Shown here one piece after another: positions 39,280-51,007 of a stretch of 64,000 nucleotides of DNA. The notes beneath the pieces are model-generated. The model saw only the letters and a list, made by a program, of their open reading frames with translations, was not told where the DNA came from and made no database searches. This DNA comes from Acephala macrosclerotiorum (taxonomy: Eukaryota > Ascomycota > Leotiomycetes > Helotiales > Mollisiaceae). The translations under genes were made by a program, and so were the position numbers. The stretch is from assembly GCA_014904845.1 (NCBI GenBank), contig MU119282.1, forward strand, positions 1 to 64,000, read 5' to 3'. Position 1 is the stretch's first letter, and every line of letters begins with the position of its first letter.

Positions 39280-41250
39280 GTGCGCAGTCTATGCTGTACT
39301 TTCACCGGCACGCAGACTGGGATTTTATAAGTTATGGATTCGACATGGTCTTCCAAGGCATGACGTTTTCTAATGTTGATATTGGAGTTGATGCCACCGC
39401 TGGAAGAGCGGGGAATGTTGGAAGTGTGGCTCTGATCGATTCCGTTGCTCAGAATGTTCAGACTATGGTTTTGACTAAGAGTCAGGTAACTGCGAACTCG
39501 ACGACTGGGGATGATTCGATCGCCGCAAGTAGGGGCCCTGGCGCCCATCCTATCCTTAAACGACCTCGAAGTTCTACTCAACTTTCAAGCTATCATCTTT
39601 AGCCCCGCGCGCTCGCGCAACCTCAACGTGCTCGCCGCGGCGCGGCGAGTTGAAAAGACTTATAATATAATTACTTCTCCTTTTTCCCTCTTCCCTCTTC
39701 CCTTTTCTAGTCTTACTTTGATCCGAGAAAATGCTCATAATTCCTTTATCCTCCACTTAAAAGCTAATAACTAATACTATGTGATATTACGACCAACCTC
39801 TCAAACTTTTGGGAGAATACTTTCGTCATGTCTACTAAACAAGGTTTCGGGAATTGATAATTTGCAGACACAAGTAGCGTTGAGAATACTGTTGTTGCGA
39901 GTGGGAATACAATTTTGAAGGGCGGTGTGAAAGGAATGTGGGTTTATGGCAATACGTATCTCAAAGATGGTCCCACGACTGGTGTCCATGATGCTGAAGC
40001 TACGTATCAAACGTTAAGACCTCTGCTGCTGCTGAATGGTGAGGAAATTACTTCACAATGGCGCGTCTACGTATCAGGAGCATAGTGCTGATCAAGTCGT
40101 CAATATGAAGAGCGTTAAAGGATTCCCGGTATATGGAGATGGACAGACAGTAAGTTGTTGACACTTGAAAAATATCCTGAAAACAACAAGACGTCTAGGA
40201 CGATACATACAACATCGACGTCACCTTAACTCGTAATGCAGGATGCACCATCACATTCTTCCCAACAGGCACATGTCCGTCTCTGACAATATCCAAATTC
40301 CTCCTGGCTCTCGAGTTGTAGGCGAAGCTCTCTCAGCAATCAGCGCCGTTGGCTCCAAATTTTCCAACACCAATGCACCATATATAATAGTTCAAGTCGG
40401 ACTTCTAGGCCAAGTCGGCGTCGCCCAGATCTCAGACATGCTGTTTACAGTCGCGGACGTTCTTTCTGGATGCATTCTCCTACAAGTGAACATATCAGGC
40501 TTCTCTCAAGGCGATATCGGGATTTGGGACAGTCACTTTTGAGTCGGAGGAGCTGCCGGATTAGCAGTCGAAACAAAGTGCCAAGATTGAATTCCCTGCG
40601 AAGCTAGCTTCCTGCTTCTGCACTTAGCGCCAAGTTCCTCAGCACATATAGAAGATATGTTGGGCTGGACGGCAGATCACGGTCTGGGCTGCGATTATAA
40701 CCAACTCACCTCCACAGGCCGAGGCGCACTCATCCAATCCACTTGCGGAACTAGGCTGATGGGAACAGCTTTCGAGCACAACACTCTCTACCAATACAAC
40801 CTCATCTCAGCAGAGAATGTTTTCATCGGCATGCAGCAATCCGAAACTCCTTACTTGCAAGGAACAGGCGGTCCTGCGCAAGCTCCTGCGCCTTGGACTC
40901 CCAATGCTAGCTTCTTCGACCCCACATTCTCAAATTGCGGGATCGATGATCCGAATTGTCGGGTAGCGTAGTACCAATGGATCTTTGGAGGTGCGAATCT
41001 GAATATCTACGGTTCGGGTTTCTGGGCGTTCTTTAATGATAATGGTGATTTTTTGGGTATGAATGGGACGTGTCAGAATAACGCTTGTGAGATTTTTGGA
41101 AGTCCGTCGGAGATGTAATGGAAAAATTTGAATACGAGGGGGTGTTTGAATCTTTTGGATTGATGATGGGGTTGTTCTGGAGACGCGGAATAATAATCCT
41201 GGATCGTGGGGGCCTGTTGTTACTGCTACTTTGACGCATTCTGGAATCTT
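39280..41250 (+). pseudogene. dead GH55 exo-beta-1,3-glucanase gene, 5' truncated
   Basis: Blocks of a glycoside hydrolase family 55 glucanase (extracellular beta-1,3-glucan hydrolysis) are recognisable in order: DFISYGFDMVFQGMTFSNV (39,320), ILKGGVKGMWVYGNTYLKDG (39,915), ADQVVNMKSVKGFPVYGDGQ (40,090), IPPGSRVVGEALSAISAVGS (40,295), GWTADHGL (40,660), GTAFEHNTLYQYN (40,770) and WTPNASFFDPTFSNC (40,895). Frames change between blocks. Two in-frame stops sit at conserved codons: TGA at 40,540 where the family has Arg (CGA), and TAG at 40,969 where it has Trp (TGG). Both fit single C-to-T or G-to-A changes. The N-terminal half is missing next to the minisatellite and assembly gap. 39,540-39,860 does not look like the family and may be a mutated intron or an insertion. 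Confidence 0.85.
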
Positions 41251-41540
41251 TGGGAGGTTGGTGAGGAGACTTGGACGAGAAATCCCGGACCCGTGATGAT
41301 GCGTGTTGGGTGCGTTTCGGGATTAATCTAAACACGATCCACTAGGGATCTGCTAGTTCTGGTGTGATGAAACCGAATTTTATATGCATCACAACGATGA
41401 AGTTAGCACTCCTAGAGGGCTCCTGATATCGATCAAAATCTAGCTATCAATGCGCACACGACAACAGAAAACTTACCAAGTGGAGGTCTGGTTCATTCAA
41501 TATCTGCTCCAAGACTTGAGCGTTCAACGTTCGTGAATCT

Positions 41541-44277
41541 TCACAATGTGCTAGAAGTCATGTCGTTAGTACTCATCGCAGAATCGCCGTTTGAGCCATA
41601 AGTGGGCTCGTGGAAATTCTTGATGAGATCTGCAACTCCATGATGGCCCTTCTCTCTCGCAACCTGTTCCGGTGTGCCTTTCATGTTGCTGCAACCCGCT
41701 ATCGAAGACCTGTCGGCTCCTCTCTGTAGCAGAAGCTCAACCACTTCACGATGGTCCTCATGCGCTGCTCTATGAAGAGGAGTATCCCCTTTCTTTGTCT
41801 TGATATCGATAGTGGCGCCTGCATCCAACAACACTTCGACCGTGTGTATATGCCCATCTTGAGCAGCAAAGCACAACGCAGAACGTCCCCCTTGATCTTG
41901 AGCATTGACATCAGCTCCTCGAGACAGAAGTAATCTGGTCACAGCAACACGGTTCTCCCACGCAGCATCCATCAAAGGTGTCCCACCATGAAGGTCTCGA
42001 TTATCGATAGTAGCACCATGCTCAAGAAGTACTTCACAAACTTCTTCGTGTCCTCTATAAGCAGCTATGTGCAGAGCAGTACCATTTTCACCTCCACAAT
42101 AGTCCACCCATGCATTTGCTTGTAAAAGTAGCTTGACAATTTCCACATGGCCTTTCAGGGCTGCAAGTATGAGGGATGTACTTCCGTCCTTAGTTACTTC
42201 CTCTAGGTCGACCCCTCGAGACAATAGAAACTTGAGAGCGTTGACGGATCCGTTAAAAGCCGCGTAATGGAGGGTGGTCCATCCATAGACGGATGACAAG
42301 GTGATATCAGCACCCTTTTCGAGTAGTGAATTCATAGTGGTAGTGTTATCCTTCATAGCGGCAAGCATAAGTGGAGTGTATCCTTCGTCGCTCATGGCAT
42401 CGAAAGAGGCTCCAGAATCTAACAAGAGCGTGATGATTTCATAGTGTTGACAAATGATGGCAATGTGTAATGGCGTCCCGCTGTATTGTTCCGTTGCATT
42501 CAGCTTTGAGCCAGAGTTAATAAGAGCTCTTGCAATGGAAACATGCCCCCGTTCGGCAGCTTGATGTAATGAAGTCCACCCTTTGCTACTTTTGTGATGC
42601 ACATTAGCTCCCGCCTGCAGGAGAGCTTTAAATATTTCAATGAAACCATCAAATACAGCTTTCAGGAGTGGGGTTTTCCCGTCGCAATCTGGTATCTCGA
42701 GCGCCAAAACTCCATTACCTTCAAGTAACAAACTTGTCAAACTCAGAAGGTCTTTCCTGCATGCAATGAAAAGAGCTGTCTCACAACGCCCAGGGGTTCG
42801 ATTTGTGATATCGGACCCAGCTTGGAGAAGAGCCTTCACAATCTCAGCACGGTTCTGTGAGGTGGCTAGATGCAGTGCAGTGTAGCCAACCTTGGGCACA
42901 GCGAAGGAATCAAGACCAGCACCATGTTTGAGTAGTAGTTTGGCCATCTTGGTGTGGTTCTTCAGAATCGCTCTTCCAAGAGGGGAGTATCCTGGGGAGG
43001 AGTCGCCATCTAACTCGGCGATGTGATTGATATCAACTCCTGCCTTAAGGAGAACTTTGACACCCGCAATATTGCCATCTGTAATTTGTTTATGAAAGTC
43101 GAGGTTGGATTCCTGGCTAAAGAGTCCTCGCTCATTACAATGCACATCAATAGTTGTATAGTCGTCTTCCTGGGTCCGATATACACTAGTTTCGAATGGA
43201 TTCTCTACTGTTCCGGGTACAGGTCTCACGTCTGGAAGTGTTGCTAATCCACGATCTGGGTATTCAACTGATTCAGCTTCTGGTGGGTCACTCCGAATAG
43301 CGAGTGAATTTCTGGCTATCAATCCCTCTGGGCTGTCTTTTTGTAGTAGTGTATTGCCTAGGTCCGCTTGTAATTGCGCAGTGTTCTCAGTATGAAATCG
43401 TCTATCGACAAAGTCTTCTTGGGCAGGTATGGAAGTATCCGCATCAACTTCGGACTGAGAGATCGAGCGATCACCATCTTTGCAGAGACTTCTTTCTTTA
43501 TGGACCTGAGCGTGAGGATATTGCGCCTGAATATATGGTTGTGACTGTAGCAAGGTAGTCTCGTAAGATTGGTCTCGACTTCCTCGTTCCAAAAAGCCGT
43601 CCAAGTCACTGGCGTACGTACCGCGGATGGTGGAATTGCTGCGTTGAGATCGGAGTGATTTTGCTTTGGTATAATTGCGTCGCAGATTCGTCTTGAACTC
43701 AGGATCGTTGGCGAAGACGGCACTTGAATTGGGGTGTTGATTTCTACTTGTGATTAGACAGTGTTGCTTCGTTGTCTCGAGCTGGATTGCAGTAGCGTCT
43801 AAGAATGGAGGACTACTTTACTCACAGTTGGATGCCTTGAAGTAAGAAACTTATGGAAGATCTCTGTTCCCTTATCTGCTGAGCAAGGCTTTGCACCCGA
43901 TCTTCGTTCCATAGATATCGACCCTTCCTTAGAAATCCTAATCTATTGCCTCCTCTCGACATCTCGATGTTGAGTCTCGTGAGCTCTGCGTCAAGAGACG
44001 AGAAAGCGTCTGCAATGCCCCAAGTAACCATATCAAAACAGATCATCAGCTCCTCTCGCGAATGACCAAAGGTGTTTAGAATTTCTGGCCTATTCTGGAA
44101 TGCGTTATGAAGTTGAGACAACCCCATACAAGTAGCTGAGCATTCTGAACCGAGTGAGGCGATGGTGCGTTGTGCGAACTGGAATTTATCCTTGAGAGTA
44201 CTGAGGCTTTGGGATATTTTCACACACACTGTGACGAGGCTGGCGACTCCAGTAATAATAGACAATGGCTCACACAT
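41541..44277 (-). CDS. STAND-type N-terminal domain plus ankyrin-repeat protein
   Basis: Two exons, 44277-43826 and 43743-41541, with an 82-bp intron (GTGAGT, branch CTAAT, TAG), give 884 residues. Residues 1-150 (MCEPLSIITGVASLVTVC...) match the HeLo-like N-terminal domain of fungal STAND/NLR proteins. Residues 150-360 are polar linker. About 15 ankyrin repeats follow to about 855, with consensus words such as GYTALHLA, GWTSLHQAAERGH, GTPLHIA and GDTPLHRAAHEDH. There is no NACHT or NB-ARC P-loop between the two parts, so this is a receptor-like protein without the usual nucleotide switch. A role in non-self recognition is inferred from architecture only. The start ATG fits the conserved N-terminus. 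No membrane segment beyond the hydrophobic N-terminal helix was seen. Confidence 0.88.
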
Positions 44278-44647
44278 GGCAGCGGCAGAGTTTCACGCAA
44301 ATGATCGGTTGACAGGTACACTTGAGAATGTGTCTGTAAAGATTGCGATAGACCTGATGAACAATACTATGGACGCTTGGAAGAGTTAAGCGCTGCCTGC
44401 CAACACTTCGTTATCGCAGAATTGAGCTTGCTTGAGCCATTTGGCATTGCACTAGTCCCGAAGATGTAAGCCACATTATATGCCTCAGGCACTAAGGTGT
44501 ACGTATTCGCTCCTGCCACTTTCACTGACAATGCAACCACACCTACACCCATCAAAGACGCTCAGCAAGCGTCCAGCGACTGGGGGACACGTGCGAAATA
44601 GTTTGAGCCTCTCACGTGATATGAGAATCTGAACAGATCCGAAGGAT
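44278..44647. other. upstream region of the ankyrin gene
   Basis: GC-balanced intergenic DNA, presumably the promoter of the minus-strand gene. No ORF or element seen, apart from CAGGCACTAAGG (44,482), similar to a word in the islet at 31,893. Confidence 0.5.
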
Positions 44648-45327
44648 CACCAGGGGCTGCAATTATTCGTTCGACACCAAAAATAGAATTAATTAAAACT
44701 TTATAACCTATTAATAAAAATCCTTATTTTTTGAAACATAGTATACTATATTTATAAGAAATATTTTCATATAAAAGAAAAATAATATTATAAATTATTT
44801 CTTTTTTAAATTAATTAAAAATTGATTACTAATATTAAAAAAAATATGATTTAATTTAAATTAATATTTGAAGCTTATAATATTATAAAAAAAATATGGA
44901 CCGTTGTAAATATTATTTTTTATTATAATATATAATTTACAAAAATAATTTATATAATTTTTTTTAAAAATTTAAAATTTTTATATATAACTTTTTTATA
45001 AATTATATATTATAATAAAAAAATAATATTTAAAACGGTCCATATTTTTTTTATAATATTATAAGCTTCAAATATTAATTTAAATTAAATCATATTTTTT
45101 TTAATATTAGTAATCAATTTTTAATTAATTTTTAAAATCGTAAAAATTAAAAATTATTAATTAATTTAAAAAAGAAATAATTTATAATATTATTTTTCTT
45201 TTATATGAAAATATTTCTTATAAATATAGTATACTATGTTTCAAAAAATAAGGATTTTTATTAATAGGTTATAAAGTTTTAATTAATTCTATTTTTGGTG
45301 TCGAACGAATAGCTGCAGCCCCTGGTG
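44648..45327. mobile_element. 680-bp near-perfect palindrome (foldback/MITE-like element)
   Basis: The element starts CACCAGGGGCTGCA and ends TGCAGCCCCTGGTG. The two arms, each over 300 bp, are almost identical inverted copies and meet near 44,960-44,985. Visible differences are AATT versus AGCT near the tips, a 37-bp insertion only in the right arm (about 45,132-45,168), and single-base changes near the centre. GAT flanks both ends (44,645-44,647 and 45,328-45,330), a possible 3-bp target duplication. No ORF is present. The arms are AT-rich but the terminal 40 bp are GC-balanced. Confidence 0.85.
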
Positions 45328-46217
45328 GATGATTGATGTCTAAGAATGCTAAGTTCAGGTCTTGAAGGCTGCGGGGCGGAAAAGGCAACAGCTACTACCC
45401 TCATATTCCGCTTCTCGCCATGCAGTCCACGGAGGAGGCTCAGTCCCTCGCGGAGATGCGAAGAGGCTCGAACATCTGGAAAGACAAAGAGCTCCAGGTA
45501 GCTTTTAAAGGTAGCTGTTGTGGTGGCGAGTTTTGATTGTTGCGATGCGAACAGGCATTTCGAAACGTTGCGAGGCGGTCTATTTCCATATCAGGCAACA
45601 ACGAAGCGATGACCATGACATCAGCTTCTCGCCAACCTCATCAATACTGTTTTGAGCCCGTACTGAGTTAGCTTCCAAGCACAAACCTAGGACTCATCTC
45701 GATCCGAGCTTCAAAAGCCCCCAATTCTGCCTCACAAAGATCTTACATCCGCTCCCCTTACACCCCTGTCACTACCCCTCGCTTAACCCCTCCTTTGGCG
45801 AATCATGACCCCGCCTCTGTACGGCCGAAATACTCGGACCAATACAAATCACCACTTCATCCCCATCACATCCAAGTTCCCAGACTCTATTACGCAGCTT
45901 TCAGACACGCACCTTTGGTAGCCTTCGCTTGCGTGCGTGTTCGAAAAACACATGGATTGTGATTTGTCGATGAAGCGGATGCGGAGAGATTCGAGGCTGT
46001 GCCACACGAGGCTTTCTGTCATAGGCTGCGGGGTGTAAGCTTGTATGTTTCGAGACATGTTTGCGCGGCTTCTGAGTGATATAAGGATGCAGGAGCTGCG
46101 AGGAGCTGCGAGAAGAATTCTTTATTCAGACATCAGAAAGCTTCTCGATATTAACTCGATACACAGCCAGACAACCAATCAAACAACTCCATCAGTCGAT
46201 CTCGATCCGAAACCATC
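45328..46217. other. intergenic, probable promoter of the small basic protein gene
   Basis: GC-balanced, with pyrimidine-rich stretches at 45,690-45,800. No supported ORF on either strand. Confidence 0.5.
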
Positions 46218-46649
46218 ATGTGCTGCAAGAACAGATCTCGTCGCGGAGGATGCTACGGCCGCCGCTGGAACAACCAAAACCCCCCTCTCGCACCAGGCCA
46301 AGCACCTGTCATCGCCTACAAGCGTCGCCCAGGTCTCTTTGGCATGATCGCTCAGCACATGGCTCAGAAGCGTGACGCCAGACAACAGCAGAACTTGAGC
46401 TACGATCAGAAACCGATGTATGTTCAGCGAGACGAAGTGTTTGAGCCAGAGAAGATGGCCGAAGAGAGGAAGGCTCAGCAATATTGGGATGACAAGAATG
46501 CGGAACGTATGGCTGTGAAGGCTAGCGTGGGACTGGGTGTGGATCATGTGGATGTGAGGCAGAATTGGGTGCAGAATGAGAATAATAGGCTCAGTCGAGT
46601 GAGTGTTGGAACCGAATTGCCTAGCTATGGGCAGGCTATGAAGCAGTGA
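46218..46649 (+). CDS. small basic/glutamine-rich hypothetical protein
   Basis: A single-exon ORF of 143 residues. The N-terminus is Cys/Arg/Gly-rich (MCCKNRSRRGGCYGRRW), the middle is charged with many Gln and Met (LFGMIAQHMAQKRDARQQQN), and the C-terminus ends ELPSYGQAMKQ. Small fungal proteins with a short basic Cys-containing start and a closing LPSY motif are common, but I cannot assign a family or function. The two cysteines after Met1 might be lipidation sites (inference). Start choice: the first ATG, in context ATCATGT, after a long region without coding potential. A 243-codon frame on the opposite strand overlaps it and looks like a shadow. Confidence 0.65.
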   Translation: MCCKNRSRRGGCYGRRWNNQNPPLAPGQAPVIAYKRRPGLFGMIAQHMAQKRDARQQQNLSYDQKPMYVQRDEVFEPEKMAEERKAQQYWDDKNAERMAVKASVGLGVDHVDVRQNWVQNENNRLSRVSVGTELPSYGQAMKQ

Positions 46650-47820
46650 GGGATGGAAAATTGAGGAGAAGGGTGAGCTGTGAGCTAGGATAATGAGTGA
46701 GGTGGTCCCGTAAGGGATGAGAGAAACTTGGTGGGCGAGAGGAGTATATGTGATTTTGAGTACGGCTCTGGTGCTGCGATATGTATTTCTAATGAACGCA
46801 CTTCTCTTTCGCCAAGGTCTAACTTGTGCTGTGAAAGTGATAAAGTGCATGCGGATCCTCTCAAATGCCCGAAATCTTCCTCGACTTTTAGGGCTGCCAT
46901 TTCTCTCCACTTAAATGTTCAGTATCATCCTGAACTTTATGCACCTTTTGTAACGCATATGAGCAAGCAGAATTCCTTCTACGCTCCGCGTTCTACTTAT
47001 TCCTGCTACGACTCGGCAAGTCGGATTTTCGCCATTCGTGCGTCGCAAGTGGCAACCACGTTTGCACCTTCTCAATGTGTCACTTGGCCACAACCGTGTC
47101 TCAGCCACCGAACCGACTTATGGAAACCTTCATTTGACCTTAAAAAGAGAGTTTCATATTGATCGACTTCAACCTCGCGCTGTATTGATGGATCTCTTAT
47201 GGCACAAAATTTCGCTCGTGCTGCTAGGTAGCAAAACTTGGATGAAAGTGGTCGTGAGCGAACTAGTGGGCTCGCAATATGAATTTGCACGCAAAGCATC
47301 AAGCTGTACCAAGCTGAGTATTACGTCAGTGTGCCAGGAAATCTGTAGTGGGAGTCATAGCAAAATCTGGTGAGGGCGCGATCATTGAAACCCAATTCCC
47401 GCAGTCCGTCACGTGGCGCCTTTTTTGCATCTGCCAACCACAGCACCTCCTCACCACCTCTCATGCCTTTCCAGGACAATGCAACTCCCCCAACGCGCTA
47501 ATTTCCTACTTAGGTCCCCTTCCATTTCTAATTTACTCTCCTCTTCTTTTCTTCTCCAGCGCTCTCACTACCCACAGCCTACTCTTCACCCGATTCACCT
47601 CGAACCTTAGTCAATGCATAATTCCTCATCGCGAAACGTTCCAATAGGTCCAAGGTCCAATCCCTCCGGTTACTCTATTGAACAAAGCACCGACGGTTTA
47701 ACTAGGTAGGTAAGCTTTGTCTGAATACAATACGGAGGGTTTGACACAACATGATGCTGCGTACTCACTATTTTTGTGTGAGGATGGGTGTGTGAGAGTG
47801 TTCTGCAATTGGCAATCGCT
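46650..47820. other. long intergenic region
   Basis: No supported gene. 47,410-47,640 is markedly pyrimidine-rich on the plus strand, as in fungal core promoters, and may drive the multi-intron unit downstream. Confidence 0.5.
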
Positions 47821-48370
47821 ATGTTCTCGACAGCTGGGGAGAGAATGAGGTCGAAGCTTGGTGAGTTTGTTGAGAGTCCTGGCTGGGCGCGGAGATGCTG
47901 ACTTAGAAGCAGGAGTTCGCACACGATCGCACAATGAAACCTGAGAACAACATACCAGGACGATTCAGTGTTGAGTCGAAGACGCCAGATAAAGGTGAGT
48001 ATTGATAATTCTTGTCCTGCCGTTGATTGCAAGATGCTGACCGGAAAGCAGGAGCACCGAACCCGCACCTCCGAAAGCGTGACTCAGGAAGGCAACAAAG
48101 GAGATGCGATGTGAGTGTCAGAGTGACAGTCATGGGAATGAGATGCTGACTCTGGAAGACAGAAGCACTGAGGCTCACAAGAGAGAAGCAAGATAGCGCA
48201 GCCGGGCACCTTCGACGCGTCGTTCATCTCGAACATGCGCTACTTCTTCTGGAACCACACAAAGGAGATGACGGGTAGGAAGGGTTATGATTCTTGTTTT
48301 GCACTTGCTTCACAAACATGTGATTGACAATAGACTATACCCACAACTCTTCACCGGCGAGTACTGACAC
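47821..48370 (+). other. candidate multi-intron transcription unit, coding capacity doubtful
   Basis: Four strong intron signatures follow each other: 47861-47912, 47995-48051, 48111-48162 (or to 48158) and 48275-48333. The first three start GTGAGT and carry GATGCTGAC about 10-17 bases before the AG. The best continuous frame begins at ATG 47934 and joins 47934-47994, 48052-48110, 48159-48274 and 48334-48367 into 89 residues (MKPENNIPGRFSVESK...PQLFTGEY). A different frame of the fourth exon (GTFDASFISNMRYFFWNHTK) has more typical fungal codon use but meets stops upstream. I do not recognise either product. The unit converges on the P450 gene with its end only about 50 bp away. It could be a small gene, a decayed gene or a non-coding transcript. 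Confidence 0.35.
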
Positions 48371-48414
48371 AAGCAGGGACGAAATTTCGTATTCCTCGCT
48401 CACCTATCTGATGC

Positions 48415-50230
48415 TCATTTCAACCTCCGCATCGTCACCATCAAGTCCCTATCAGGTGGCAGAATCCCAGATCCGGCGAAAGCCTCGTCAGGTGCCGCAG
48501 GTCGACTCGATTTCTTCCCCCCGTGCATGATCCACTCTTTCGGCTCGAAGTCAAACTTCATGATCAGAAGTGCAGCTGCGACCAGGATTTCCTGCTTTGC
48601 GAAGAATCGACCTGTGCAAATCATCGCTCCACCTCCGTAAGCTTCGATTATAAGTCAGCATACACAATATAAAGTTGAGGAGGTACTAACGAAACCAATT
48701 ATCAGTTTTCATAGCTGTCTCGAACTGTGACTTCCCTTCGGAATCCTTCGGCGCTAACTTTGGCATCTCAATAAATCTCTCTGGCCAAAAGTCCTTTGCC
48801 GGGTGCCCTGGCACATCCCACAACGGCCCATGCATCGGCAGCCAGGAAGGAGACATCAAGAAGGTCCCTTTCTTCAGAATATAGCCATCGCATTCGAGGT
48901 CGTCCTCTAGCTTTCGGGTAATGGTGTTGGAAGCTCGAGTTCGCAAGCATTCTTGGTAGACAGAAGTTAAAAGTGGACACTGACTGACGAGCTTTGAGAC
49001 ATCTATTGTTAGTTCTCCCTGCGCGTTTGTGAGAGAAGTGGGAGTGATCTCTTCGCGGAGACGTTGGATTAGACCTGGCCGTTGAAGACCTTCGAGTAAA
49101 ACCCAGACGGCGCAAGGTACGGCGTTCGAATTTATCCTGCGTCGTGTTATTTTATGCAGACATTACAACGCAGAGCGAACACTCACGCCCAGATAATTGA
49201 CAGAAGGGCTGCAGCTTGACCATGGGTACTGACTCCGCCATTTTTCATGTCCGCAATCATGTTGCGCATGTAAGCGGACCCAAACAGAGGATCCCATTCC
49301 GAATCTCTATCCCTCTCGTCAAAATTGGCATGAGCTGACTCCAGCCATCTGACGGCCGAGTTCAGCATACGATCTCGCCTCGTAGGCCCTTGCGGGTAGA
49401 GCAATTTTGGCAATCCAATTGCAATCTTGAGAAAAGACTCATCGTAGTCCCAGTAAGTCTTTACCAGGTCTGGGTTAACTCTGAAAATCTCGGACCCCGC
49501 GAGAGCAGTCGTCGAAGCAACAAACATTGCTTTCTTAATGTAGTCCCACAAAGGAACATTAAAATAATGCCTTTCGGGTTCTTTATTCAACTCTTTAATG
49601 AAGTTGATCATGAATCCATTCGTAAGTTGGTTGACGGAAGGACCACTTGCAAGATGGGTAACACCAGTATCGTGAGTCTTCCTCCAGATGCGCTTCTCCT
49701 CAGGCACAGGATTCTGCGGTACAATTCCAATTCCTGAAGTATCGCTGGTGAAAACCGCTTGGTCCTCGGGCTTCATTCCCGAGCTTCGCATGATGAGCTT
49801 CGAGGAGGACTCTTTGCTGAGAACTTTCGAGTTCTTGAAAATCATCCTAATGTTCTTGTCCCCGAACAGGACGTAGATCGCAATAGGTCCTACTAGCAAC
49901 TTCACTGGAGCGTTTTGAGGGGCTTTCCGTCTGGGTTTCTTGATTCAGCAGTGTTCATTCGTCATTGCTAAGGTGTAGTACTTACAAGGCGTATTCGTAC
50001 ATCGCGTGCGGGTTCATCAATCGAGGAAAGCCTGCCAGATAAGGGATTGAATATGGCAAGGTCAATGGCTCACGGCCCTGGAAACGCCCCGCGTTCCCTC
50101 GCGACTGAAGCCAGAAGCGGCATGATGTGAAGATATACGTCCCGCCACAGACGGCGAAGATGACTCCGAATATCACGACGAGGACATCTAGCACTTTCAC
50201 GCCGGTGCTGAGAAACAATGGAATCGCCAT
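48415..50230 (-). CDS. cytochrome P450 monooxygenase
   Basis: Four exons, 50230-49986, 49930-49187, 49136-48691 and 48641-48415, give 553 residues with matching phases. A membrane anchor lies at about residues 11-35 (VLDVLVVIFGVIFAVCGG), so it is expected in the ER. The P450 signatures are in order: I-helix region about 322-340 (LSIIWAINSNAVP), ExxR at 392-395 (ECLR), PERF at 448-451, and the haem loop PYGGGAMICTGR with the axial Cys at 487. The I-helix has Asn-Ser-Asn in place of the common A-G-x-D/E-T, which recalls CYP7/CYP8-like P450s (family resemblance from memory). Substrate is unknown. No biosynthetic partner genes flank it, so a secondary-metabolite role is not indicated. Length is normal. 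Confidence 0.92.
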
Positions 50231-51007
50231 TCCGGTTTGACTGAAGCATACAAAAATGAAGCAAAAGGTAAAGCTCGAGGTTGAATTTACCTAAGGTTTG
50301 ACAGGAAGTATCAAGGTACTAGCGTGCAAGTGTGGCGTAAGCGCTAGCTTTTCTGGGCGGATAAGGGGCAAAGCGTGGCAGATGATTGGGTCCGCCAAAC
50401 GATGGGTAAGATAGACGCGATTTCATTGGTCGGATCGTATAATTTGCCAGCCATTCATGCGAACAGAATATTCAGCTTGATTGAAGGATGTGTATTCGAG
50501 AACCAATCGAGAACTGGAGTTCAAAAAATCTCTATCACTCAACCAATACTTTCATATTGGGACATCGCCCGTAAAAGAGCTTTCCTCTTCGGCCAGAAAC
50601 ACCATCGAGCAGAAGCAGTCTCGATCACTTGATCACACCCGCGAAGTGACTGATTAATATGATTGATCGACTATCAAACCACTGAGTCTATCTTCCTGGG
50701 AAGGGATACACTAGTCTAGTGTACCCAGAGCCATATGTGCCCACAGCCTCTAAATATGAACAAGCAGAGAGTCAGAGAGAACCCGATACCTCAGCATCTA
50801 GACATCAACCCAGATCCTTCCGTCCTTCACAAATTCTTTCCCTCTTGTTCCGTAGCTCTCCTCAAATGTCTTGCACTCACCAATCACAATGCTATAACTC
50901 AGCTTCGCGAAGCTACGAGCTGTCTCCGCTCTTTTTGAATCTCCTATCGCCGCATAGGCCGTCCATAATACCATCCAGAGCTCGACTACGTAGTCTACTA
51001 CTAGACC
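50231..51007. other. intergenic region between P450 and SET genes
   Basis: P450 promoter side and the 3' side of the SET gene. Short frames here lack ATG starts or family features. A hairpin-like ACTAGTCTAGT lies at about 50,711. Confidence 0.5.

Noticed and set aside
46179..46910. 243-codon frame on the minus strand
   Set aside because: It overlaps the plus-strand 143-residue ORF, has no recognisable motif and uneven composition; the plus-strand product is more protein-like.
50375..50632. 85-codon frame between P450 and SET genes
   Set aside because: It starts at GTG, has no ATG upstream and no family features.
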